Source: CAJGBR01 sp045637425 (GTDB lineage: Bacteria; Bacteroidota; Bacteroidia; Bacteroidales; Rikenellaceae). Taken from it: a stretch of DNA of 64,000 nucleotides. The notes beneath the pieces are model-generated. The model worked only from the letters and a program-made list of their open reading frames with translations. It was not told where the DNA came from and ran no database searches. Below, piece by piece: positions 35,557 through 44,601 of the stretch. Each line of letters begins with the position of its first letter. Position 1 is the stretch's first letter. The stretch is from positions 10,560 to 74,559 of the forward strand of contig JAZTZL010000048.1 in NCBI GenBank assembly GCA_045637425.1, in the 5' to 3' direction. Both the position numbers and the translations under genes were made by a program.

Positions 35557-36549
35557 TTATGCTTTACCAGCACTGCCCAACACCTCTTTGCATTTGTGGA
35601 TATAGAGGTTTTTGAGCCATTCGCGAGCCGGTCCCAAATATTTACGCGGGTCGAAATCAGCCGGTTTTTCATCAAAGTGCTGACGAATAGCAGCTGTCAT
35701 AGCCAAACGACCATCGCTGTCGATGTTCACCTTACATACTGCAGACTTAGCAGCTTCGCGCAACTGTTCTTCAGGAATACCAACTGCGTCCTTAATCGCG
35801 CCACCGTGTTCATTGATAATCTTAACCATATCTTGCGGAACAGATGATGAACCGTGAAGTACGATGGGGAATCCCGGAATACGACGTTCGATTTCTTCCA
35901 AAATATCGAAACGCAATGGCGGCGGAACCAATACTCCATCAGCATTGCGAGTACATTGTTCTGGACGGAATTTGTTTGCTCCGTGAGAAGTACCGATTGA
36001 GATAGCCAACGAATCGACACCTGTCTTCTTCACGAAATCTTCAACATCTTCAGGACGAGTATAAGTCGATGCTTCAGCTTGAACATCATCTTCGATACCT
36101 GCCAATACGCCCAATTCACCCTCAACTGTAACATCAAATTGGTGAGCATACTCAACAACTCGTTTAGTCAAAGCAACATTTTCATCGTAAGGCAGTGAAC
36201 TTCCGTCAATCATAACTGACGAGAATCCCATATCGATACAAGATTTACACAACTCGAAAGTATCACCGTGGTCGAGGTGCAGAACGATAGGAATATTCTT
36301 ACCCAACTCCTTAGCATATTCAACGGCTCCTTGTGCCATATAGCGCAACAAAGTCTGGTTAGCATATTTGCGAGCTCCGCTTGAAACTTGCAGAATAACC
36401 GGAGACGATGCTTCGACACACGCTTGAATAATAGCCTGCATTTGTTCCATATTATTGAAGTTGAATGCTGGAATTGCATATCCACCTTCAATTGCCTTTT
36501 CAAACATTTCACGACTGTTGACCAGCCCTAATTCTTTGTACGATACCAT
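35557..36549 (-). CDS. fba: Class II fructose-bisphosphate aldolase
   Basis: 330 residues. Motifs: AIPAFNFNNMEQMQAIIQA, the zinc-site HLDHGDTFELCKSCIDMGFS, GELGVLAGIEDDV, GTSHGANKF and VLHGSSSVPQD. It cleaves fructose-1,6-bisphosphate to DHAP and glyceraldehyde-3-phosphate. A consensus promoter lies at 36590-36621 and a terminator at 35500-35531, so the gene is monocistronic. Confidence 0.97.
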   Translation of the reverse strand: MVSYKELGLVNSREMFEKAIEGGYAIPAFNFNNMEQMQAIIQACVEASSPVILQVSSGARKYANQTLLRYMAQGAVEYAKELGKNIPIVLHLDHGDTFELCKSCIDMGFSSVMIDGSSLPYDENVALTKRVVEYAHQFDVTVEGELGVLAGIEDDVQAEASTYTRPEDVEDFVKKTGVDSLAISIGTSHGANKFRPEQCTRNADGVLVPPPLRFDILEEIERRIPGFPIVLHGSSSVPQDMVKIINEHGGAIKDAVGIPEEQLREAAKSAVCKVNIDSDGRLAMTAAIRQHFDEKPADFDPRKYLGPAREWLKNLYIHKCKEVLGSAGKA

Positions 36550-36589
36550 AACTACATTTTTTATAAACAGACTGATAGTTTATTTGAGT

Positions 36590-36621
36590 CAAAGGTAACC
36601 ATTTATTCCCGAACCTACAAA
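36590..36621 (-). promoter_or_regulatory. fba promoter
   Basis: On the minus strand TTTG (forward CAAA 36618-36621), a 20-bp spacer and TACCTTTG (forward 36590-36597), 41 bp before the fba start. Confidence 0.75.
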
Positions 36622-36742
36622 TTTTATTACCATTGTTTTTACCTCAAGTCAAAAAAGAATTATTTTTATATTTTTTTACTACAAATTAGAAAAAGAATTA
36701 TTACCTTTGTGAGTTAATCAAACCGAATAAGAATTATGGACG

Positions 36743-37513
36743 ATGGCCCCTCTGAGAATTACTGTGGTTTCATACCTGAATTCCGTGCCGTTTGTGTATG
36801 GTATACGCAGAGTGGGAAATACCCTACCCTGTGAGTTGACATTGGCTCCACCGAGTCAGTGCGCTCGCGCTATGGATTGCGGTCAAACCGACATCGCCCT
36901 GGTTACCGTAGCTGAAATTCCGAAACTCAGAGTTCCCGTCAAGGTCATTTGTGATTACTGTTTGGGCACAAACGATGGCGCCAGAACCGTAACCCTGCTC
37001 AGCAATTCGGAACTGAACAAAATCGAAACAATCTATCTCGATCCGGAATCGTGTACATCTAATACACTCACCGAAATACTTTGCCGAGAGTATTGGGGAA
37101 TCAATCCTAAATTCGAGATGCGAGAGGAACACTCATCAATAGATAGCAATTCTGAAAAGGTCGGATTTGTCCTTATCGGCGACCGCGTCTTTGACGTTGC
37201 ATCACAATTCAAACACTGCTGGGACCTCTCTGTTGAGTGGAAAAAGATGACAGGGCTGCCATTCGTATTCGCAGCGTGGGTCGCAAAAACTGATGTTGAC
37301 GAACAAACAATCGAGGCACTCAACTCAGCACTGGCTCTCGGAGTCGAAAACATCAAACAGGCCGTTGCCCAATCGGACTACCACGATAAAAATCAGGCAC
37401 TGAAATATCTGACTAAAAATATAGATTTCATCTTTAATAGAGACAAACACACTGCTCTGGCACTATTCTGGGAGAAGGGAGTAAAGTGCTCCGAGCGTGT
37501 GAACCCAGGCTGA
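36743..37513 (+). CDS. mqnA: Chorismate dehydratase MqnA (futalosine menaquinone pathway)
   Basis: 256 residues of the MqnA/MqnD periplasmic-binding-protein-like fold: RITVVSYLNSVPFVYGIRR, the substrate-binding stretch QTDIALVTVAEIPKL, and FVFAAWVAKTDVDEQTIEAL. It dehydrates chorismate to 3-enolpyruvylbenzoate, the first futalosine-pathway step. Its presence suggests this organism makes menaquinone by that route rather than the MenFDHCEB route. A plus-strand -7 box TACCTTTG is at 36702-36709. The stop is TGA, which shows TGA works as stop in this genome. Confidence 0.88.
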   Translation: MAPLRITVVSYLNSVPFVYGIRRVGNTLPCELTLAPPSQCARAMDCGQTDIALVTVAEIPKLRVPVKVICDYCLGTNDGARTVTLLSNSELNKIETIYLDPESCTSNTLTEILCREYWGINPKFEMREEHSSIDSNSEKVGFVLIGDRVFDVASQFKHCWDLSVEWKKMTGLPFVFAAWVAKTDVDEQTIEALNSALALGVENIKQAVAQSDYHDKNQALKYLTKNIDFIFNRDKHTALALFWEKGVKCSERVNPG

Positions 37514-37601
37514 CTGACCGAATGTGGACAGCTATAATGAAATAAAATAGGCTGTCACAATGTTGGTGAACCCGAATTAATGAACCTAATTCAGCCTAAA
37601 T

Positions 37602-38552
37602 ATGATTACGATATATCTGAAATCTTATAATAAAATTGTTCGAAACGCAGACGTCAAACTTTTTGATGATTTGGGTTATGACGATATTCTGTGGATTGAC
37701 CTACTGGCACCAACCGTCAAAGAACAAAAGGCCGTAGAAAATTTTATGGAGATCAATCTTCAAACCTCCCAACAAATTGAAGAGATTGAATCAACATCAA
37801 AATACAGCGAAAGTGAAACTTCGATTGTTTGTAATGCAAACTTTCTGATTCCGTTTGAGGGCAACTTCTCAACCGAACCCGTATCATTCATCGTGTCGGA
37901 AGGTGTGCTGGTATCGAAACACAATATCGAATTCAGGTCATTTAACGAAGTTGAAAAGCGTCTGCAGATGAACTACCGTGCCTACTCAACGGGGTATCAC
38001 TTGTTGATTTCGCTGCTTGAAGTGAGAATCGACCTGGACGCCGACCTCGTGGAGGCACTCTCAAAGCAGGTCGCACAATTGAGCAAACACATCACTATCA
38101 CGGGCAAAGTCAATCAGGAATTGTTGCGCCATATCAACCACCTGCAAGAAAATACGATGATGTTGCGAGAAAATATCTTCGACCGTCAGCGTGTTCTTTC
38201 AGGCATTTTGCGTAGCGAACGATTCCCGAACGACATCTACCCGAAACTCGGACTGATGATTAAAGACGTCAATTCGCTGATTAACCACACAGACTTCAGC
38301 TATCAACGTCTTGACTATCTGCAGGATACTACACTCGGTCTTATCAACATCGAGCAAAATAATATCACAAAAATCTTTACCGTAGCATCGGTATTCTTCC
38401 TGCCGCCAACGCTGATTGCGAGCATCTATGGTATGAACTTCCGCAATATGCCCGAACTGCAATGGCAAGGCGGGTACTACATCGCACTGGGACTTATGAT
38501 TGGAACAATGGCTCTGACATACGTTCTATTCAAATGGAAAAAGTGGTTATAA
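37602..38552 (+). CDS. corA: CorA-family magnesium/divalent cation channel
   Basis: 316 residues. A large cytoplasmic N-terminal domain (about 1-250) has long helices (NQELLRHINHLQENTMMLRE). Two C-terminal membrane segments follow, with the selectivity motif YGMNF at the end of the first (FTVASVFFLPPTLIASIYGMN) and a basic tail KWKKWL. It is a pentameric Mg2+ channel in related bacteria. A terminator follows at 38564-38595. Confidence 0.95.
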   Translation: MITIYLKSYNKIVRNADVKLFDDLGYDDILWIDLLAPTVKEQKAVENFMEINLQTSQQIEEIESTSKYSESETSIVCNANFLIPFEGNFSTEPVSFIVSEGVLVSKHNIEFRSFNEVEKRLQMNYRAYSTGYHLLISLLEVRIDLDADLVEALSKQVAQLSKHITITGKVNQELLRHINHLQENTMMLRENIFDRQRVLSGILRSERFPNDIYPKLGLMIKDVNSLINHTDFSYQRLDYLQDTTLGLINIEQNNITKIFTVASVFFLPPTLIASIYGMNFRNMPELQWQGGYYIALGLMIGTMALTYVLFKWKKWL

Positions 38553-38563
38553 TATAAGTTCAC

Positions 38564-38595
38564 AACGAGCCGCCCGAGGGGCGGCTCGTTTATTA
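38564..38595 (+). terminator. Intrinsic terminator after corA
   Basis: A 12-bp stem, AACGAGCCGCCC and its complement around GAG, followed by TTTATTA. It may also stop the convergent SusD transcript. Confidence 0.85.
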
Positions 38596-38596
38596 C

Positions 38597-39363
38597 TTAC
38601 AACCATCGATCAAAAGGCAAAACCCAACCATTCTTATTCTCACCATAATCGTAACGTTCTTTACTCTCACCTTGATAAACTGCTTTATTCAAACGCTTGT
38701 AGAAAAAAAATCTTTGTCCTTCTGATTGGAATTCTCGAGCCCATTCAAGTTCTAATTCTTTCAAAAGTTCCTCTTTTGTATTTAATTTAAGAATTCTTTT
38801 TGCATTTCGTTTAGAACGAAATTGATTTAGAATTTCAACTGCCTTAAAAAGATCTGTATCTGCATAAGCTTCAACCAACATAAGATATACCTCACTTAAC
38901 TTAATGATAGGAGCCAATGACATTTCTTCTTTTTGTGTAATAGTTGCACTTGCAGGCCACATCCAACGTAATGAACGGTAGTCGTTAGTTACAGAGTTCA
39001 TCAACTTGCCACGATAGTCATCTTTGTCTGCAGCAAACAATTCATCATAGAACTTGTTGTCATATTGAAAGTATTTGGCTGTACTTGTTCCACAAACTTT
39101 GTCGTAGATTGTTTCCAAATCTGTGTTGTAAACAGCCATCAAGAAATCATAATACAATTTATTACCAGATGTAGACCAACTATTAGAAGTGTTTAATGCA
39201 AACCAATCTTTAAATATAATTGATTTTGAAGTTTCTACTACCTTTGCTTTATCTCCTTTCCACATATAAAGACGCATCAACAATGCCTTAGCTGCATAAA
39301 AATTCATACGAACACCACGTCGAGCAAACCATAGTCCTTTATTCACTGAAGACACCCAACTTG
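38597..39363 (-). pseudogene. SusD/RagB-family lipoprotein, C-terminal part after a frameshift
   Basis: The frame from about 39363 encodes SWVSSVNKGLWFARRGVRMN and continues for about 250 residues with the SusD features YAAKALLMRLYMWKGDKAKV, LAPIIKLSEVYLMLVEAYAD, VEILNQFRSKRNA and LELEWAREFQSEGQRFFFYK. It is the continuation of the N-terminal part in the frame one base away. Adding one base near 39355-39375 would restore a single protein of about 520 residues. The nominal GTG at 39355 is not a natural start. This half is visibly more AT-rich than the first. Confidence 0.85.
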
Positions 39364-40146
39364 ATTGGAAGCGAGCTGGACCGGAGAAAATACGTAAGGA
39401 CCGACGTTTTGATCCGTTTCTGTCGAAGAAGTATCAATATCAATCAACAAATCGCAAGCAGCGATAAGGTCTGCTTCGATCTTATCCATTGTTTCGTTAA
39501 CAGTCAACTTTTTAGGTTGGTATTCAGGATACTTTTCAACATTCGGAATGTATGCTTTACCATCATCGTTGATCGGAGCCGGTGCGAACAGACGCAACAT
39601 ATCGAAGTGCAACAATGCGCGCAGACCGTGCAATTCTGCGATGAACATATTGCGTTCCAATTTACCCCATTCAAAGAATGATTCGTCTGTTTTTTCAACA
39701 GCTTGCAACAGGTTGTTCACGTTAGCCAATACATTGTAAGCCTTCTTCCAGATAGGATCGATAACGCCACGTGAGTAGGTTTCATACCATTCACCTTCGT
39801 CAATCAGGTAACGATATTTATATGGAAGTTTGGTAATATCATAGTCACGACCTAAAACAGATACCAGACCGTAAGTCAACTCACCACAGTAGAGTTGGCC
39901 TGAACTGAGAAGAAGGTAAATACCGCCCAATGCGATACGCATACCATCTCCGTTATCGACTATTATTGTATCTGTATCAATACTAGTATCTGGCGTAACT
40001 ATGATTGTATCACGACCGTCTTCTTCCTCCTTAAGTGTTGTATCTCTAATACTTTGCTCTTCCTTTGAACTATCAATATTTACCACAACATCTGTACAAC
40101 AGCAAAAACTAAAAACAAACGCAATACACCAATTTGTAATTTTCAT
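39343..40146 (-). pseudogene. SusD/RagB-family lipoprotein, N-terminal part
   Basis: 267 residues ending at a TGA at 39343. It has a short lipoprotein-type signal (FVFSFCCC), an unusual Asp/Thr/Ile-rich linker with repeated DTIIV units (about 45-68), then SusD TPR-like helices: MRIALGGIYLLLSSGQLYCG, WKKAYNVLANVNNLLQAVEK, and AELHGLRALLHFDMLRLFAP. SusD proteins bind glycans or peptides on the surface as lids of SusC transporters. No susC gene lies on either side. The usual conserved segment just after the lipid Cys is missing. A -7 box TAATTTTG (forward 40224-40231) is upstream. Confidence 0.85.
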
Positions 40147-40301
40147 TATTATTAATTTTTAAAATTTTCAGACACTTTATCAAAAAAAGTATTAATCACA
40201 CGAAATTGTGTCATAAACACGCACAAAATTAGATATTTTATTTTATATTTATACTATTTTCATCGAATTAAATAATAAAAATCATCTTCATACACATAAA
40301 A

Positions 40302-40331
40302 AAGGCGCCGTTCTCGGAGGAACAGCGCCTT
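40302..40331 (-). terminator. Terminator of the methylmalonyl-CoA decarboxylase operon
   Basis: On the minus strand AAGGCGC-GTTC pairs with GAAC-GCGCCTT and is followed by six or more T. It lies 20 bp beyond the mmdB stop. Confidence 0.9.
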
Positions 40332-40351
40332 ATATATTAAGGTATTATGTA

Positions 40352-41563
40352 TTAGCCCAAGAAGCTCAACAAGATACCAGCAGCAACAGCACTACCGATA
40401 ACGCCGGCCACGTTCGGACCCATAGCGTGCATCAGCAGGTAGTTGCGAGGATTAGCCTTCAAGCCTTCGCTCTGAGAAACACGAGCAGCCATCGGAACTG
40501 CAGATACACCTGCAGAACCAATCAACGGGTTAATCTTCTTACCTTCCGGCAGGAATACGTTCATCAACTTAGCCAACAACAGACCACCTGATGTACCCAT
40601 TGAGAATGCTACGATACCCAACACGAGGATACCCAAAGTCTTGATATTCAAGAATGACTCTGCAGTAGCAGTAGCACCAACTGTGATACCCAAGAAGATA
40701 ACCACGATGTTCATCAACTCGTTTTGAACTGTTTTGCTCAGACGGTCAACAACACCACATTCCTTCATCAAGTTACCCAACATCAAGCAGCCAACCAGCG
40801 GAGCAGCGCTCGGCAAGAACAGTGCGATGATGATTGTAATAACCATCGGGAAGATGATTTTTTCAGTCTTAGAAACAGAACGAAGTTGAGTCATTTTGAT
40901 TTCGCGTTCTTTCTGAGTAGTCAGCGCGCGCATAATCGGAGGTTGAATAACCGGAACCAACGCCATATAAGAGTATGCAGCGATAGCGATCGGACCCAAC
41001 AAGTGCGGAGCCAACTTAGCAGTCAAATAGATAGAAGTAGGACCGTCAGCACCACCGATGATACCGATAGAACCTGCTTCGTCTGGAGAGAAGCCCATAG
41101 CGTAAGCGCCGATGAATGTAGCAAAGATACCCAACTGCGCAGCAGCACCCAACAAGAAGCTCTTCGGGTTAGCAATCAGCGGACCGAAGTCTGTCATAGC
41201 ACCAACACCGATGAAGATCAAACAGGGGTAGATACCCAACTTAACGCCAAGATAGAGGTAGTCGAGCAGACCTGCTGTATTCACAAAGTTATCCCAGTGA
41301 ACGTGTCCACCCTCGAAGAGTGACGAGTGAAACATTTCAGCACCCGGCAGGTTGGTAAGCAACATACCAAATGCGATTGGCAACAACAACAGCGGCTCAT
41401 AATTCTTGTGAATTGCAAGGTAAAGCAAGAACAGCGAGAGTCCGAGCATTATCAAAGTCTGCCAATTGCCGCCATTGATAATCATAGCAATACCCGTAGA
41501 GCTCATAAAGTCTGCAAGACTTTGACCCACGAAATTGCCACCTGAACTTAAAATAGTCATCAT
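40352..41563 (-). CDS. mmdB: Na+-translocating decarboxylase beta subunit (MmdB/OadB)
   Basis: 403 residues, about ten membrane segments. Typical beta-subunit motifs: GVGAMTDFGPLIANPKSFLL, GAYAMGFSPDEAGSIGIIGG, ADGPTSIYLTAKLAPHLLG and SAGVSAVPMAARVSQSEG. The subunit decarboxylates carboxybiotin and moves Na+ out of the cell. It is the last gene of the mce-mmdA-mmdD-mmdC-mmdB operon, starting 2 bp after mmdC, and is followed by a terminator. Confidence 0.96.
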   Translation of the reverse strand: MMTILSSGGNFVGQSLADFMSSTGIAMIINGGNWQTLIMLGLSLFLLYLAIHKNYEPLLLLPIAFGMLLTNLPGAEMFHSSLFEGGHVHWDNFVNTAGLLDYLYLGVKLGIYPCLIFIGVGAMTDFGPLIANPKSFLLGAAAQLGIFATFIGAYAMGFSPDEAGSIGIIGGADGPTSIYLTAKLAPHLLGPIAIAAYSYMALVPVIQPPIMRALTTQKEREIKMTQLRSVSKTEKIIFPMVITIIIALFLPSAAPLVGCLMLGNLMKECGVVDRLSKTVQNELMNIVVIFLGITVGATATAESFLNIKTLGILVLGIVAFSMGTSGGLLLAKLMNVFLPEGKKINPLIGSAGVSAVPMAARVSQSEGLKANPRNYLLMHAMGPNVAGVIGSAVAAGILLSFLG

Positions 41564-41565
41564 AA

Positions 41566-42009
41566 TTAGCCAAGTACGATTAATGTATCACCTTCCATTA
41601 CGGCAGCACCTTTCTGAGCAGGAATTTCCTTAACAACACCTTCGCGGTCAGCTGTGATGTTGTTTTCCATCTTCATTGCTTCGAGCACCATAATTACTTG
41701 TCCCATCGAAACCTTATCGCCTACTGCAACGTTGACTGAAAGAACAGTACCTGGCAGCGGACTTGTGATTGCACCACCACCTACTGCTGGACGTGGTTTG
41801 TTCACGATAGGAGCAGCCTCAGCTACCGGAGCCGGTTTTACTGCAGCCAATTGTGGTTTTGCAACAGGTTTTGCAGTACGATTTCCTGCAACTTCGACGT
41901 CATACTCAACGCCGTTAACGATTACTCGTGCGTGATTAGATTCTTTATCCAATTTTTCGATTTGCACGTTATATTCGTTTTCGTTTATTTTGAATGTGTA
42001 ATTTTTCAT
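41566..42009 (-). CDS. mmdC: Biotin carboxyl carrier subunit of the decarboxylase (MmdC-like)
   Basis: 147 residues. An N-terminal part (INENEYNVQIEKLDKESNHA) is followed by an Ala/Pro-rich hinge (about 55-85) and a biotinyl domain with EAMKMEN; the Lys is the biotin site. Residues GAITSPLPGTVLSVNVAVGD are the usual start of the domain. It carries CO2 as carboxybiotin from the alpha to the beta subunit. It sits 5 bp after mmdD. Confidence 0.95.
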   Translation of the reverse strand: MKNYTFKINENEYNVQIEKLDKESNHARVIVNGVEYDVEVAGNRTAKPVAKPQLAAVKPAPVAEAAPIVNKPRPAVGGGAITSPLPGTVLSVNVAVGDKVSMGQVIMVLEAMKMENNITADREGVVKEIPAQKGAAVMEGDTLIVLG

Positions 42010-42014
42010 TGCCT

Positions 42015-42377
42015 TTATTTTCTGTTACGTTCAGGTATTTGGGTAAAACCGTAAATCTTTGAGTTCCACGGTGAATATACTCGTTTTACTTTTTGGATAG
42101 TCAGAATTTCTGATTCCTGGTCGTGCATTACTTCGCTGTAGAGGTGGATTGCCATTGCGATAGCAGCTGCCTCGTCAGAGCCAACCATATGCGGCAACTT
42201 AACCTCTTCTACCGGAGTATTTTGTGTTGTAGCAACCTGTTTCTTTTGGCTGCTTGTAAATACCACTCCGAAAAGTTTGATGATGAAGATCAAAATGACC
42301 AACACCAAAAACACCAACGAGAATCCGATCAGTGTCACAGCAAGAATCTCTGACCAACCTAATGTCATTGCATTCAT
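42015..42377 (-). CDS. mmdD: OadG/MmdD-like small membrane subunit
   Basis: 120 residues. One N-terminal membrane helix (LAVTLIGFSLVFLVLVILIF) precedes a charged cytoplasmic part ending KRVYSPWNSKIYGFTQIPER. OadG-family proteins hold the alpha and beta subunits together. It lies 12 bp after mmdA in the decarboxylase operon. Identification rests on topology, size and context. Confidence 0.85.
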   Translation of the reverse strand: MNAMTLGWSEILAVTLIGFSLVFLVLVILIFIIKLFGVVFTSSQKKQVATTQNTPVEEVKLPHMVGSDEAAAIAMAIHLYSEVMHDQESEILTIQKVKRVYSPWNSKIYGFTQIPERNRK

Positions 42378-42389
42378 ATCCTACAACTA

Positions 42390-43952
42390 TTACAATGGAA
42401 TGTTCGAGTGTTTCTTAGCCGGATTAACGAGCTTCTTAGTAGCCAAAGACTGAAGAGCGCGAATGATACGGAAACGTGTATTTCTCGGTTCGATTACGTC
42501 GTCGATATAGCCATATCTTGCTGCAACGTAAGGGTTAGAGAATTTATCACGATATTCTGCTTCTTTTTCTGCGATGAGTTTTTGTTTTGCTTCAGGATCT
42601 TCAACTGCAGAGATTTCCTTAGCTTGCAAAACTTCAACTGCACCACTTGCACCCATAACTGCGATTTCTGCAGGAGGCCAAGCATAGTTGATGTCACCAC
42701 GGATATGCTTAGAGCTCATCACGATGTATGCACCACCGTAAGCCTTACGCAATGTAACTGTAACTTTCGGAACAGTAGCTTCGCAGTATGCGAACAACAA
42801 CTTAGCACCGTGAACGATTACGCCACCGTACTCTTGACCTGTACCCGGCAAGAAGCCCGGAACGTCAACCAATGTTACGAGAGGAATATTGAACGCGTCG
42901 CAGAAACGTACGAAACGTGCAGCCTTGCGAGATGCGTTGATATCCAATACACCAGCCATAGCCTTAGGTTGGTTAGCGATGATACCCACGCTCTGACCGT
43001 TGAAACGTGCAAAGCAAGTGATGATATTCTTAGCGTAGTTTTCGTGTGATTCGAGGAATTCGCCATTGTCAACGATAGCGCGAATAACTTCGTACATATC
43101 GTAAGGTTTGTTTGGATTATCCGGAATGATTTCGTTCAGTGAATCTTCCAAACGATCGATCGGGTCCATACAAGTAACCATCGGAGCATCTTCGCAGTTA
43201 TTTTGCGGCATATAGCTCAACAAGTTACGGATCAATGACATACATTCTTCTTCAGAATCAACTGCAAAGTGTGCAACACCACTCTTTGTCGAGTGAACTG
43301 ATGCACCACCCAATTGTTCTTGAGTTACGACTTCACCTGTAACGGTTTTAACAACCTTCGGACCTGTCAAGAACATATAACTTGTGTTCTTTCTCATAAT
43401 AGTGAAGTCAGTCAGAGCCGGAGAGTAAACTGCACCACCTGCGCAAGGACCCAAGATTGCAGAAATCTGAGGAATAACACCAGAAGACATTACGTTACGT
43501 TGGAAGATTTCAGCATAACCAGCCAATGCGTTAACACCTTCTTGGATACCAGCACCAACCGAGTCGTTCAGACCGATACACGGAGCGCCATTTGTCATAG
43601 CCATATCCATAATTTTGCAGATCTTTTCTGACATAGTTTTTGACAGAGAACCTGCAGTCACGGTAAAGTCTTGAGCAAAAATATACACCAGACGACCGTC
43701 GATTGTACCATAACCTGTTACAACACCGTCACCATAGTAGTGGCTCTTTTCCATACCGAAGTCTGTACAACGGTGTGTTACGAACATATCGAATTCTTCG
43801 AATGAACCTTCATCGAGCAACATTTCGATACGTTCACGAGCAGTATATTTACCTTTTTCGTGTTGAGCATCGATACGTTTTTGACCACCACCGATTTTAG
43901 CTTCTGCTCTTAAATCGATAAGTTGTTTTATCTTTTCGCTATTTGTACTCAT
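42390..43952 (-). CDS. mmdA: Methylmalonyl-CoA decarboxylase alpha subunit (carboxyltransferase)
   Basis: 520 residues, ACCT/crotonase fold in two halves: GGGQKRIDAQHEKGKYTARE, GASVHSTKSGVAHFAVDSEE, VTLVDVPGFLPGTGQEYGG and LRKAYGGAYIVMSSKHIRGD. It transfers the carboxyl group of (S)-methylmalonyl-CoA to biotin, giving propionyl-CoA. Sequence alone cannot separate MmdA from PccB, but the beta, gamma and biotin subunits downstream indicate the Na+-pumping decarboxylase. It starts 15 bp after the epimerase gene. Confidence 0.94.
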   Translation of the reverse strand: MSTNSEKIKQLIDLRAEAKIGGGQKRIDAQHEKGKYTARERIEMLLDEGSFEEFDMFVTHRCTDFGMEKSHYYGDGVVTGYGTIDGRLVYIFAQDFTVTAGSLSKTMSEKICKIMDMAMTNGAPCIGLNDSVGAGIQEGVNALAGYAEIFQRNVMSSGVIPQISAILGPCAGGAVYSPALTDFTIMRKNTSYMFLTGPKVVKTVTGEVVTQEQLGGASVHSTKSGVAHFAVDSEEECMSLIRNLLSYMPQNNCEDAPMVTCMDPIDRLEDSLNEIIPDNPNKPYDMYEVIRAIVDNGEFLESHENYAKNIITCFARFNGQSVGIIANQPKAMAGVLDINASRKAARFVRFCDAFNIPLVTLVDVPGFLPGTGQEYGGVIVHGAKLLFAYCEATVPKVTVTLRKAYGGAYIVMSSKHIRGDINYAWPPAEIAVMGASGAVEVLQAKEISAVEDPEAKQKLIAEKEAEYRDKFSNPYVAARYGYIDDVIEPRNTRFRIIRALQSLATKKLVNPAKKHSNIPL

Positions 43953-43967
43953 AATGATGTTTTAAGA

Positions 43968-44378
43968 TTATTTGTTTTTATCTTCACAAAGTTCTGTCAA
44001 CACGCTACCTGTTGATTTCGGGTGCAAGAAACCGATTGAAAGACCATCTGCGCCCGGGCGTGAAGTTTTGTCAATCAGACGCATACCTTTTTCTTCGCAT
44101 TCAGCCAATGAGCCGTCGATATCTTCTACGGCATAAGCCAAGTGGTGTACTCCTTCGCCTTTTGTTTCGAGGAATTTTGCAATTGTACTTTCAGGTGAAG
44201 TCGGTTCCAACAATTCGATTTTAGTTTGTCCGACCTTGAAGAATGCAGTACGAACCTTTTGTGATTCAACTTCTTCGATACGGTAGCACTTGCTACCCAG
44301 CAACAGTTCCCATTGTGGGATTGACACTTCGAGGCTCTTTACAGCAACACCGATGTGTTCAATGTGTGAAATATTCAT
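43968..44378 (-). CDS. mce: Methylmalonyl-CoA epimerase
   Basis: 136 residues, vicinal-oxygen-chelate fold: ISHIEHIGVAVKSLEVSIPQ with the metal His, VRTAFFKVGQTKIELLEPTS, and GEGVHHLAYAVEDID. It interconverts the (R)- and (S)-methylmalonyl-CoA epimers, linking the mutase to the decarboxylase. It is the first gene of the mmd operon; a possible -7 box TAAATTTG (forward 44446-44453) lies 67 bp upstream. Confidence 0.95.
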   Translation of the reverse strand: MNISHIEHIGVAVKSLEVSIPQWELLLGSKCYRIEEVESQKVRTAFFKVGQTKIELLEPTSPESTIAKFLETKGEGVHHLAYAVEDIDGSLAECEEKGMRLIDKTSRPGADGLSIGFLHPKSTGSVLTELCEDKNK

Positions 44379-44543
44379 AATCTTGTTATTTTGAGTTAAT
44401 ATTTATTGTCTGTTTCAATCCTATTGATGCATACATTTTGCCGTGCAAATTTACTCTTAACTTTCCGATTTATAAAATTTTTTCACTCTTTTTTATCACA
44501 CAATTCTCAACTTATCACTTTACGGCACTTTCTGCACAAAAAA

Positions 44544-44572
44544 AAGGCCGTCTACCGTCGGTAGAACAGCCT
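44544..44572 (-). terminator. Terminator of the S46 peptidase gene
   Basis: AAGGC-GT-TACC and GGTA-AC-GCCTT arms around GTCG, followed on the minus strand by eight T. A T-run on the plus side makes it bidirectional. It lies 30 bp past the peptidase stop. Confidence 0.85.
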
Positions 44573-44601
44573 TTTTTCTTATCTAACCTATATCGTACAG
44601 G

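Noticed and set aside
39343..39375. Programmed -1 frameshift in the SusD gene
   Set aside because: No slippery heptamer or strong downstream structure is visible in the overlap, and SusD genes are not known to use frameshifting. A mutation or read error is simpler.
42390..43952. Propionyl-CoA carboxylase beta subunit
   Set aside because: The downstream Na+-pump beta subunit, small membrane subunit and biotin carrier in one operon favour methylmalonyl-CoA decarboxylase, and no biotin carboxylase gene is adjacent.
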